From positions 1 through 12,946 of the forward strand of contig JAISPY010000292.1 of assembly GCA_031274565.1 (NCBI GenBank): DNA of 12,946 nt, in the 5' to 3' direction. Numbering within the stretch: the stretch's first letter is position 1; the number at the start of each line of letters is the position of its first letter. The notes beneath the pieces were generated by a model. That model saw nothing but the letters and a program-made list of their open reading frames with translations. It did no database searches and had not been told where the DNA came from. Source of the stretch: Treponema sp. GTDB taxonomy: Bacteria; Spirochaetota; Spirochaetia; Treponematales; Breznakiellaceae. Shown here piece after piece: positions 7,208 to 12,946 of this stretch. A program made the translations under genes and the position numbers.

Positions 7208-7549
7208 TTACAATGCCGCAGAACGCCAGGCAAGATAATCGACATAACTTTCAAATTGCGTGCCTACGGGGGGAGACGACACAATCATAAAAGCCGCTTC
7301 AAAGGAATGTTCCTGTGACCGGATCCAGCGGGATTCAACGACTAATGCAAAGGTACTGATTTTTGCCGCTGGTTCGGGTATAATCAGAACCGTATACGGG
7401 GTGTTGAGGGTTATCGGTATATGCTCGGTACAGCGTATACGGCATCCGGTAATACTGAGATCGCTTAATACCGCATCTTTCTCAGAAACTGCGGGAATAC
7501 GAGCCCGGGCAAGGGTAGGATATCGTATATCTTTGCGTCTTTCTTGCAT
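7208..7549 (-). CDS. PilZ domain protein, likely c-di-GMP receptor
   Basis: With the ATG at 7549, this is a 113-residue protein consisting of one PilZ domain. Both ligand motifs are intact: RxxxR (Arg5 to Arg9, in QERRKDIRYP) at the very N-terminus and DxSxxG (Asp30-Ser32-Gly35, in DLSITG). By family knowledge these bind cyclic di-GMP, after which such single-domain proteins act through a partner. The frame extends upstream to a GTG at 7618, but that would overlap the preceding Aat-like gene by 49 bases and add a sequence unlike PilZ. ATG 7549 lies 20 bases after that gene's stop. It lacks a clear Shine-Dalgarno, so translation is probably coupled. The target is unknown; the upstream gene product is a candidate by position only. 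Confidence 0.85.
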   Translation of the reverse strand: MQERRKDIRYPTLARARIPAVSEKDAVLSDLSITGCRIRCTEHIPITLNTPYTVLIIPEPAAKISTFALVVESRWIRSQEHSFEAAFMIVSSPPVGTQFESYVDYLAWRSAAL

Positions 7550-7569
7550 GATTTTTTTATTGTGGTTAT

Positions 7570-8310
7570 TTAGGCTTGTTTCGTCAATGGAGGAAGACCC
7601 CGGGCGGCACGGAAGCACTGTACAAATCGCTGGGGATCCAGCGACCGCGCTCCCAGGGTATCTTTATATGCCAAGGGCATCCCCAGATCAAAGAAAGCAA
7701 AGCCCTGCTCCTTGAGATAGTGGGCGGTGAGTATCATTTGCACGGTTCCCGCGGAATTCTCCGTATAATACCCGGAGTAGCTGGTATACACCCGGCCTGC
7801 CAATACGCCGAATTCCCCTGCTTTAAGCTCCCCATTCCGGTACACCCCAAAGGAGATGGGCCGTACCTGCACCGTGGCATCCTCACGGAGCCGGATGAGG
7901 CTTTCTTGCAGCGGCAGCGTAAGCCAGCCATCCCCGTGGATATGGACACAACGGTACAGGATCCGTTCAAAATCCTGGTCAACCCGGAGTTCATACCGGG
8001 GTAAAAGGGGTTTAATGGATTGCTTGATGTGGAGATCCGGAAAAAAGAGCACTGACCGGACGAGGTGGAGCTTGGGAAGCAGGAGCAACTCGGATCCTGC
8101 ATCGGCTTGTTCCGCTCGGGGCAGTTCAGCGGACATGACCAGGAACCCTGCGGCCATGAGTCGGGCGATAAATCGAGGCTCAAAGTTCAGGGCCACACAA
8201 AATTCTTCGGCATAACCGGTGGTCAAGAGGGCGTCTACCACGCGATCCGGGTTATCCTCGGGGGAGATAAACACATGTCCTGAAAGGGTGTAACGGAGAG
8301 CGAAATCCAT
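7570..8310 (-). CDS. divergent leucyl/phenylalanyl-tRNA-protein transferase-like protein (Aat family)
   Basis: A 246-residue cytoplasmic protein resembling Aat, which adds Leu or Phe from tRNA to basic N-termini to make N-degrons. The C-terminal two-thirds follow the family order: a LHI...SIKPLL segment (~93-103), a D...F..IL..C helix (111-121, Cys121), a TENSAGTVQMILTAHYL helix (183-199), FFDLG (206-210) and DTLGARSL (217-224). The N-terminal family block with its FPW signature is not recognisable. The catalytic D-x-Q of E. coli Aat (Asp186, Gln188) reads D-L-G here (Asp208, Gly210), so activity may differ. It could instead be a related GNAT-fold aminoacyl or acyl transferase of other specificity. 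First gene of a two-gene minus-strand operon with PilZ. Confidence 0.65.
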   Translation of the reverse strand: MDFALRYTLSGHVFISPEDNPDRVVDALLTTGYAEEFCVALNFEPRFIARLMAAGFLVMSAELPRAEQADAGSELLLLPKLHLVRSVLFFPDLHIKQSIKPLLPRYELRVDQDFERILYRCVHIHGDGWLTLPLQESLIRLREDATVQVRPISFGVYRNGELKAGEFGVLAGRVYTSYSGYYTENSAGTVQMILTAHYLKEQGFAFFDLGMPLAYKDTLGARSLDPQRFVQCFRAARGLPPLTKQA

Positions 8311-8316
8311 AAACCT

Positions 8317-8345
8317 ATACTACTCTACCGGTTCTGGTTTGCCAA
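8317..8345 (-). promoter_or_regulatory. candidate promoter for the Aat-like/PilZ operon
   Basis: On the minus strand, TTGGCA (8345-8340) and TAGTAT (8322-8317) are separated by 17 bases, a fair match to -35 and -10 sites. The -10 ends only six bases before ATG 8310, so transcription would begin at or very near the start codon, implying a leaderless or very short leader. The match is moderate (-10 matches four of six). Confidence 0.35.
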
Positions 8346-8380
8346 TGCTCAAGGCAGGGGTGGCGCATATAAACAAAAGA

Positions 8381-8459
8381 GTCCGCGAATGACGCGAATT
8401 AACGCGAATTATGGAGTGGCCATAGTTCTTAATCCGTGTAATTCGTGTAATCCGTGGAC
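8381..8459. repeat. large imperfect inverted repeat built of 9-10 bp sub-repeats
   Basis: The left arm 8381-8411 begins GTCCGCGAAT and repeats a GCGAATT-type unit three times. The right arm 8430-8459 repeats TAATCCGTG, TAATTCGTG, TAATCCGTG and ends GGAC. The reverse complement of the right arm aligns along the left arm with most positions matching, leaving a loop of about 18 bases. The result is a ~30-bp imperfect stem that could form in DNA or RNA. Elements of the form 'ATTCGTGTAATCCGTGGAC' are familiar as dispersed intergenic palindromes in several phyla, so this is probably a member of a REP-like dispersed family. It lies between two divergent operons. Confidence 0.6.
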
Positions 8460-8498
8460 AAAAATTTTTATGTGTGCTGGCCCTGGTTTTTGTCCAGG
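8455..8498 (+). repeat. 10-bp perfect inverted repeat and competing hairpin
   Basis: TGGACAAAAA (8455-8464) is exactly inverted as TTTTTGTCCA (8487-8496), with a 22-base loop. A smaller hairpin, CCTGG (8482-8486) with CCAGG (8494-8498), uses the same right arm. The left arm overlaps the last bases of the large inverted repeat. The three structures therefore compete. There is no function I can name; the structure lies upstream of the predicted -10 for the 8540 gene, so it would act as DNA unless transcription starts earlier. Confidence 0.45.
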
Positions 8499-8524
8499 TT
8501 CATAGTGCATAAAGTATTTTTTTT

Positions 8525-8533
8525 TGTTACAAT
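8525..8533 (+). promoter_or_regulatory. candidate extended -10 promoter for the 8540-12379 operon
   Basis: TGTTACAAT (8525-8533) fits an extended -10 (TGnTATAAT with one mismatch), preceded by a nine-T tract. No good -35 is found 16-18 bases upstream. As with the divergent promoter, the -10 ends only six bases from ATG 8540. An AAGGG lies at 8534-8538, too close to be an ideal ribosome site if transcription starts normally. Confidence 0.4.
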
Positions 8534-8539
8534 AAGGGT

Positions 8540-8965
8540 ATGATTTTCTGGCTAAATTCGCTCTGGTTAAAAATATGCGTGCCCCTGCAAACCCTGAAGA
8601 AAAGCGCTGCAGAGGCGCTGCAAACCCAGCGAAAGCTGGTGCTGCTCTGTTTGGGAGGATTCGGGATGCTCTTGCTATGCCTTATCGGGATACTACTCAT
8701 ACCGGATCATACCCCTAAGATTTCCTGGAATTTCTCCCGAACATTAAGTGATGATTTTAAGCCCTTATCAATTGCCCCGGAAGAGCTGTTTCTCCCGGAT
8801 GAACCGGATTTTCTGCCGGAAGTGATCTTAGAGCGGGAACCTCGAAGCCCCTGGACTGCTGAAGATGTCCGTCCGTTCTGGACGGATCCGTTGCATGATG
8901 ATCCTGAGCGGTGGCGGGAACAGGTACAAACGGCTATTGATGAACTCTTGGAAGGTGTTCCATGA
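8540..8965 (+). CDS. single-pass membrane protein, first gene of the moxR operon
   Basis: I do not recognise this 141-residue protein. Residues 1-32 are basic and amphipathic, 33-53 form one strong Leu/Gly/Ile-rich membrane helix, and 54-141 are hydrophilic, acidic and proline-rich, with a LFLPDEPDFLPE segment (83-94) and several Trp (W104, W113, W124). Positive charge before the helix predicts a cytoplasmic N-terminus and a periplasmic C-terminal domain. It lacks a cleavable signal. Its TGA stop overlaps the ATG of the next gene (ATGA at 8962-8965), so the two are translationally coupled. The context suggests a small inner-membrane anchor for the proline-rich periplasmic protein made next. 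Confidence 0.75.
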   Translation: MIFWLNSLWLKICVPLQTLKKSAAEALQTQRKLVLLCLGGFGMLLLCLIGILLIPDHTPKISWNFSRTLSDDFKPLSIAPEELFLPDEPDFLPEVILEREPRSPWTAEDVRPFWTDPLHDDPERWREQVQTAIDELLEGVP

Positions 8966-10518
8966 CGATGCAGCAGATGAAAGGATGGTTTCTCCGGCTG
9001 GTAATGATGGGGAGTATGGGACTGGGTACCGCGTACCTCGGGGCTTTACCGGCTCAGGACGCAAATCCGCCGACGCTCCCTGCGGCTGCTCCTATTCAGG
9101 AGATCCTCGGGGGGGCCCCAGAGGCGTTCTGGACGGTTGGGGCGAATGCCGCCGCTGGATTAGGAGCGGCTACGGCTCCTGAAACCCATCTCCCCGAACC
9201 AGTTCCTCCTGAACAGGAGCTCGCTTCTCCCTTACCTGACCCCAAGCAGCCCTTAGGAGAGCCGCAGGAGGCCCAGGTCTCCGCGCCCCCGAAGGCGCCC
9301 CGGCAGGGGGAACCGGCTTTACCTCCCGCGCCTGAGCCTTCTCTTTCGAGGATTGTTTCGGAGACCGCTCCCCCAACCGCAGCGTTACCCCCTGCAGGGG
9401 CTTCTGAACCGGTATTACCCCCGCTGCTTGAACCCTCCGTCCCGGATATGGCCCCTGCTCCTTCGGTTTCTGTACCGCCTTCCCTGCCTCCGGCGGATTA
9501 TTCGATAGCAACGCTGCCTAAACCCGCGCCCCCTCCGGAGGGTTCCCTTTCTAGTTCTAGTTCCCGCATAACCCTACGGCCGGTTGCCCCGCCCCAGGGT
9601 GCGGTGCCGCCGCCGGTGCAAACCCCAGTGGCTCCCCCTCCGGAACCGCCCCGGTTCATCAGGCCAGCGGAACCGGAATCTCCTCCTCCCCTAAGCCGGC
9701 AGCCCCCTCCCCGTCCGGTGAATCCGATTGTTTCCCCAGCGGAGCTTTCCCCTAATGTCGTGATCCAGGTTACAGAGGTCCAGGCAAGAACCGCCTATTC
9801 CAGGACCGTGCAAGCTACGGTAGGCCAATTGGTGGAGATCCCCTTCCGGGGAACCGGCTGGGTCTATCTCGGGGAACAGGAATCCCGGCCCGGTATGGTT
9901 TACGATTCCCGGCGTATGGAAAAAGAGGGGCAGAACTTCCTGTTCAAAACCGAACAGGCGGGAACCTATACGCTTAAATTCTACAAACAGGACTTCATTC
10001 AAGATTACCTGATAAACGACTACGTCCAGGTGATCGTTAACCCGGCTTCTCCGGTTGCCAGGACTAACCAGACCCTAAGACCGATTGACCAGGGTCGGGT
10101 TATCGCGGGCCCCCGCTGGCCTCCGCTTGCGGGGGAAGCCGAAGCTAACCGGGATCCTGCGGATTCGGCTCCCCAGCCTCCTCCGGAAGCAATTCCGCTG
10201 GAAGCTCCCCAGCCTCCTTCCCCTGCTTCGTCCCCGCCGATCGATTACGTGCAGCAGGCCCGGGAAGCCTACGCTGCAGGCCAGTTCCCTCAAGCGCTCT
10301 CCTTTCTGGATCAATTCCGGGAACAGTACCCTGCAGGCACTGATGAGGCATGGTGGCTTTACGGCCAGTCCTTAGAGGCCCTCAGTCCAAGTCGGGATAT
10401 CCGTTCAGCCCTGGATTACTACCGCCGGCTTATCCGGGAGTATCCCCAGAGTCTCCGGGGAAACGAGGCTCGGAGGCGGATTGCCTACCTGGAGCGGTAT
10501 TATTTTACCATTCAATAG
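8962..10518 (+). CDS. proline-rich periplasmic protein with beta domain and TPR tail
   Basis: A 518-residue exported protein. Residues 1-32 are a signal peptide (Lys7/Arg12, Met/Gly/Leu core, cleavage near LPAQD). Residues ~33-262 are low-complexity Pro/Ala/Glu-rich sequence with a run of five serines at 197-201, probably an extended linker across the periplasm or peptidoglycan. Residues ~265-361 look like a compact beta domain (alternating hydrophobic pattern, GTGWVYLGE, GTYTLKFY). A second Pro-rich linker covers 362-427. Residues ~428-515 are two or more TPR-like helical pairs resembling YbgF/CpoB or BamD repeats (AREAYAAGQFPQAL, ALDYYRRLIREYPQS). GGAAGG stands five bases before ATG 8962, which overlaps the previous stop. 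Two nearby alternative Met codons (3, 6) are possible. moxR begins one base after its stop. Probably a structural or assembly factor in the envelope; function unknown. Confidence 0.8.
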   Translation: MTMQQMKGWFLRLVMMGSMGLGTAYLGALPAQDANPPTLPAAAPIQEILGGAPEAFWTVGANAAAGLGAATAPETHLPEPVPPEQELASPLPDPKQPLGEPQEAQVSAPPKAPRQGEPALPPAPEPSLSRIVSETAPPTAALPPAGASEPVLPPLLEPSVPDMAPAPSVSVPPSLPPADYSIATLPKPAPPPEGSLSSSSSRITLRPVAPPQGAVPPPVQTPVAPPPEPPRFIRPAEPESPPPLSRQPPPRPVNPIVSPAELSPNVVIQVTEVQARTAYSRTVQATVGQLVEIPFRGTGWVYLGEQESRPGMVYDSRRMEKEGQNFLFKTEQAGTYTLKFYKQDFIQDYLINDYVQVIVNPASPVARTNQTLRPIDQGRVIAGPRWPPLAGEAEANRDPADSAPQPPPEAIPLEAPQPPSPASSPPIDYVQQAREAYAAGQFPQALSFLDQFREQYPAGTDEAWWLYGQSLEALSPSRDIRSALDYYRRLIREYPQSLRGNEARRRIAYLERYYFTIQ

Positions 10519-10519
10519 T

Positions 10520-11569
10520 ATGATAGCTTTTTCACCTACCGATAACGTCCAGGACCGCGCTGCGGGAATTCTGGAGGCTTGTAAAACCGAATTAGCCAAG
10601 CGGATCGTGGGGCAAGAGGAGATGTTAGAGGGGCTGCTCATGGCCCTGATTGCCGGAGGGCATATACTCCTTGAAGGGGTACCGGGGCTGGCGAAAACCT
10701 TGGCGGTGAAGAGCCTGGCGGCTATTACCGGGCTTTCATTCAAACGGATCCAGTTTACCCCGGACCTGCTTCCTGCGGATCTCACCGGTACCTTGGTGTG
10801 GGAACAGGCTTCCGGGACCTTTTCGGTCCGCCGGGGACCGGTCTTTGCCCAGGTGATCCTGGCGGATGAGATAAACCGCGCCCCGGCGAAGGTCCAATCC
10901 GCCCTGCTTGAGGCCATGGAGGAACAGCAGGTTACCATTGGGGAAACCACCTATCCCCTGCCGGATCCGTTTTTTGTATTGGCTACCCAAAACCCCATTG
11001 AACATGAAGGCACCTATAGTCTCCCAGAGGCGGAACTGGACCGGTTCCTCCTCAAACTCCTCATCCGGTATCCCAGCGTGGAGGAAGAAATCCGAATCCT
11101 GCATTTGGCGGTTCCCCCAAAGACCCGACCCGCCCAGGACGGCGGTACTGCGGTGCAAACCCTGCATCCGGTTTTAGACGCCCCTGCCCTGGAAACCCTG
11201 CGGACCGCTGCGGATGCGGTGTTTATGGACGAACAAATCGCTGCATACCTGGTTGCGGTGGTGGCTGCCTCCCGGCCGCTCGGCTCCAGCGCTAAGGCGC
11301 CCCGATCCGCCGGGGCAAAAGCGGCGTGGGAGGGGCTGTACCGGTATATCGCCTTCGGCGCATCCCCCCGAGCTTCCATCGCCCTGTACCGCTGTTCTCG
11401 GATTCGGGCCTTGTTTGCGGGCCGTTCCTTTGTGAGCCCTGAGGATGTTAAGGCTGCGGCATTGCCGGTTTTACGGCACCGGATCGTCCTTTCCTATGAA
11501 GCCGAAGCCGACGGACTTGATCCGGATGCGGTCATTTCCCGGCTGCTCACCCTGGTTCCGGTACCCTAA
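10520..11569 (+). CDS. moxR: MoxR-family AAA+ ATPase
   Basis: A 349-residue cytoplasmic AAA+ ATPase. Walker A is GVPGLAKT (53-60), Walker B ILADEIN (113-119), sensor 1 ATQNP (155-159), the arginine finger region ELDR (172-175) and sensor 2 GASPRAS (280-286, Arg284). This is the full MoxR set, and the length is normal. MoxR proteins act as chaperones that insert cofactors or remodel complexes, usually with a DUF58 protein and VWA-domain membrane proteins encoded next door. Neither is present here. The genes around it are the proline-rich TPR protein (one base upstream) and tatD (three bases downstream). A frame extends back to a TTG at 10481, inside the upstream gene; ATG 10520, directly after that gene's TAG, is preferred. 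No strong ribosome site, so coupling is likely. Confidence 0.9.
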   Translation: MIAFSPTDNVQDRAAGILEACKTELAKRIVGQEEMLEGLLMALIAGGHILLEGVPGLAKTLAVKSLAAITGLSFKRIQFTPDLLPADLTGTLVWEQASGTFSVRRGPVFAQVILADEINRAPAKVQSALLEAMEEQQVTIGETTYPLPDPFFVLATQNPIEHEGTYSLPEAELDRFLLKLLIRYPSVEEEIRILHLAVPPKTRPAQDGGTAVQTLHPVLDAPALETLRTAADAVFMDEQIAAYLVAVVAASRPLGSSAKAPRSAGAKAAWEGLYRYIAFGASPRASIALYRCSRIRALFAGRSFVSPEDVKAAALPVLRHRIVLSYEAEADGLDPDAVISRLLTLVPVP

Positions 11570-11572
11570 GCC

Positions 11573-12379
11573 ATGAGCGAAGCCTTCATGGATACCCATG
11601 CCCATCTCTCCATGCTCCCTCCGGGTAAACGCCCCCCGGAGGAACGGATTGCCCAGCTCTTCGCCGGAGGATTCGGCGGGATCATTGATGTGGGTACCCA
11701 GGCGGAGGATCTTCGTTGCCGGCTCAAGACCTTCGCCCGATTTGACCGGATCTGGTTCAGCGCGGGTATTTGGCCTGCTCCAGAGGCCATTGCCGAACGG
11801 GAGCGCCTGATCCCCCTGCTGGAACAGCAGATCACCGCCGCGCCCCCGGACCGTTTGATTGCCGTGGGTGAATGTGGGCTGGATCGGCACCATAACCGGC
11901 AGGAAGCCGCCGGAGTTGTGGCAGGGGAGCGAGAGCTTCTGGAACTGCACCTGGATATGGCAAAACGCCACAGCCTTCCCATTATCATCCATTCCCGGGA
12001 AGCTGCCCAGGAAACCGCGGAACTGCTCTCCCGCTACCCGGAAGTCCGGGGGGTGATCCACTGTTTTTCTTATGGGATTCCCGAGGCCCGGCGCTTTTTA
12101 GATTTGGGGTATTACCTTTCCTTCGCAGGTTCCCTCACCTATAAAAACGCAGGGAATCTCCGGGAAGCGCTCCCGTTTGTTCCTTTGGAAAGGCTACTTC
12201 TGGAAACCGACGCGCCTTATCTTGCGCCCCAGCCCTTCCGAGGGAAACCCTCTGAACCGGGTATGGTGGCGGAGACCTATCGCCGGGCCGCAGCATTACG
12301 CGGGATCCCTCTGGAAGCCCTCCAAGCCGCGGTTGCCCGGAACGGGCATGCGCTTTTTTTCAGTAAAAGCGGCGTATAA
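11573..12379 (+). CDS. tatD: TatD-family metal-dependent hydrolase (DNase)
   Basis: A 268-residue TIM-barrel amidohydrolase. The metal-binding motifs are present: DTHAHL (His9, His11), GECGLD (Glu100), IIHSRE (His140), VIHCFS (His163) and ETDAPYL (Asp213). Family members are Mg-dependent 3'-5' exonucleases or related hydrolases linked to DNA repair or RNA quality control. The usual G-[IV]-H-P strand reads GIWP here (Trp67), a change outside the main ligand set. ATG 11573 is three bases after the moxR stop with no clear Shine-Dalgarno, so it is the coupled last gene of the operon; Met6 is an alternative start. The next gene is convergent. Confidence 0.9.
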   Translation: MSEAFMDTHAHLSMLPPGKRPPEERIAQLFAGGFGGIIDVGTQAEDLRCRLKTFARFDRIWFSAGIWPAPEAIAERERLIPLLEQQITAAPPDRLIAVGECGLDRHHNRQEAAGVVAGERELLELHLDMAKRHSLPIIIHSREAAQETAELLSRYPEVRGVIHCFSYGIPEARRFLDLGYYLSFAGSLTYKNAGNLREALPFVPLERLLLETDAPYLAPQPFRGKPSEPGMVAETYRRAAALRGIPLEALQAAVARNGHALFFSKSGV

Positions 12380-12458
12380 CGGATTACGCAGCAATCTTTT
12401 ATATGCATGGGGGCCTTTTTGTTTTGGCGAATATCCGCTTTAATTGCGGTAATAGCCG

Positions 12459-12692
12459 TTACAAAAAATAGCAAGCAGGTATTTCCAAAGATTCAGAAAG
12501 CCGCTCCAATAACTCGGCTGAAACAAAGGTCATTCCTCGCTCAATGGTACTCAAATGGTTATGAGAAATGGCTACTTTTTCAGACCGTTGTTCCTGGGAT
12601 AACCGCTTTTCCTTGCGGTAAAACGTTACCTTTTCATCAAGTGTTCCAATAGGAGCTGATGGGAGTATAGGGATAATAAAAAAGTAACCCAA
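12459..12692 (-). CDS. small XRE-type helix-turn-helix frame, possibly decayed
   Basis: The C-terminal ~55 residues fit a Cro/CI (HTH_3) domain: a FYRKEKRLSQEQ helix, a turn, recognition-helix sequence SHNHLSTIERG, and a final LLERLSESLEIP helix. The conserved hydrophobic residue after SQEQ is Arg, and the usual Gly in the turn is missing (KVAIS). There is no ATG: the frame opens at TTG 12692 without a ribosome site, and ~20 residues ahead of the domain look unrelated. An in-frame TGA blocks extension further upstream. Either it uses a rare start (ATT before GTLDEKV or TTG) or it is a remnant of a longer regulator. By position it could regulate the divergent promoter at 12780-12808. It converges with tatD across a gap of 79 bases. 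Confidence 0.5.
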   Translation of the reverse strand: MGYFFIIPILPSAPIGTLDEKVTFYRKEKRLSQEQRSEKVAISHNHLSTIERGMTFVSAELLERLSESLEIPACYFL

Positions 12693-12744
12693 AAGAGGGG
12701 TATCCCCGGACGGCAGATGGTCAAGTCAAGCGCAACACGGGGAG

Positions 12745-12867
12745 GTGAAAAAGTTGCTTTTTGGGCCCCTGGTGGCCGCTTGGCTTACCCCTCAATTTCT
12801 GCTATATTCAGAACAAGAGGTAATGAAATGGCCGTCAAAGTCAAACCCGTACAGCCCACGGAGATAA
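12745..12867 (+). CDS. short signal-peptide-like open frame, doubtful
   Basis: From GTG 12745 or TTG 12754 the frame encodes up to 40 residues beginning Met-Lys-Lys-Leu-Leu-Phe (if GTG starts), followed by a hydrophobic Pro/Leu/Ala/Trp stretch, then a basic tail ending at TAA 12865-12867. GGGGAGG (12739-12745) would be well placed for the TTG. It overlaps a good promoter and the start of the 12828 gene in another frame. It could be the remains of a secreted-protein gene, a leader peptide, or chance. Confidence 0.2.
   Translation: MKKLLFGPLVAAWLTPQFLLYSEQEVMKWPSKSNPYSPRR
12780..12808 (+). promoter_or_regulatory. sigma-70-type promoter for the 12828 gene
   Basis: TTGGCT (12780-12785) and TATATT (12803-12808) are separated by exactly 17 bases. 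The -10 matches five of six and is preceded by TGC, giving an extended -10. The expected start is near 12815, leaving a short leader that carries AGAGG before ATG 12828. This is the best-formed promoter in the window. Confidence 0.6.
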
Positions 12868-12946
12868 AAGACAAGAAAATCGCCCGTGAAGTCATTGAAC
12901 AGATCCGCAAACCCATACCGGCATCGGTATACAAACGGCACGAGAA
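12828..12946 (+). CDS. small basic protein, 5' part only (cut by window end)
   Basis: ATG 12828 opens a frame still open at the window end (39 codons seen). AGAGG stands seven bases upstream and a good promoter ahead of it. The visible part is Lys/Val/Pro-rich and hydrophilic: MAVKVKPVQP, a charged KDKKIAREVIEQIRKP helix, then PASVYKRHE. The pattern of a short basic N-terminus followed by an amphipathic helix resembles small antitoxins of type II modules, and a small HTH frame lies next to it, but no toxin is visible and I do not recognise the family. What follows the window would decide. Confidence 0.6.
   Translation, partial: MAVKVKPVQPTEIKDKKIAREVIEQIRKPIPASVYKRHE

Noticed and set aside
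8381..8459. CRISPR-like array
   Set aside because: The units are 9-10 bp, contiguous without unique spacers, and arranged as two inverted arms, so this is a palindromic element rather than an array.
10481..10519. TTG start for moxR inside the upstream gene
   Set aside because: ATG 10520 directly after the upstream stop gives the normal MoxR N-terminus.
12380..12458. Terminator between tatD and the HTH frame
   Set aside because: Only a 4-bp CCGC/GCGG stem with no adjoining T-run; too weak to call.
12732..12762. Terminator-like GCAAC/GTTGC stem followed by T's
   Set aside because: A five-bp stem with a 16-base loop and competing AAAAAG/CTTTTT pairing; no gene on the plus strand ends before it.

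Overview
The window looks like chromosomal DNA of a spirochaete, most likely a treponeme of the moderately GC-rich, termite-gut kind. That guess rests on the overall character of the proteins: a proline-rich periplasmic TPR protein next to moxR, a DUF4105 membrane protein, and a PilZ protein next to a divergent Aat-like protein. No rRNA or marker gene confirms it. Genes are tightly packed and GC-rich. The first ~260 bases are AT-rich and carry no convincing gene, and the last ~500 bases are also less typical, with small or broken genes.

Layout. (1) 1-257: AT-rich, gene-poor, with hairpins, one of which resembles the subterminal hairpin of an IS200/IS605-type element. (2) 258-4266, minus strand: an ABC export-type operon of an ATPase followed by a 1061-residue FtsX/MacB-like permease with a long built-in periplasmic coiled coil. 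A 31-codon open frame follows in frame, just after the permease stop. (3) 4354-6145, plus strand: a DUF4105 (Lnb-type) membrane protein with intact His and Cys, then a stand-alone receiver-domain protein whose phospho-acceptor Asp is replaced by Gly. (4) 6176-8310, minus strand: an RlmM-like 2'-O-ribose methyltransferase with its full K-D-K-E tetrad, then a PilZ protein directly downstream of a divergent leucyl/phenylalanyl-tRNA-protein transferase-like protein. (5) 8311-8539: a divergent intergenic region with a large imperfect inverted repeat built of 9-10 bp sub-repeats, plus competing hairpins. (6) 8540-12379, plus strand: a compact four-gene operon of a single-pass membrane protein, a proline-rich periplasmic protein with a beta domain and TPR tail, a MoxR AAA+ ATPase and TatD. 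Junctions overlap or are 1-3 nt apart. (7) 12380-12946: a small XRE-type HTH frame without a good start codon on the minus strand, and a divergent promoter driving a small basic protein cut off by the window end.

How the genes may work together. Most are housekeeping or envelope functions: export or remodelling by the ABC system, possible lipoprotein N-acylation by the DUF4105 protein, rRNA modification, and c-di-GMP sensing by PilZ. The most system-like unit is the 8540-12379 operon. There a MoxR chaperone is coupled not to the usual DUF58/VWA partners but to a membrane anchor and a proline-rich, envelope-spanning TPR protein. No complete mobile element, CRISPR array or stable RNA gene was seen.
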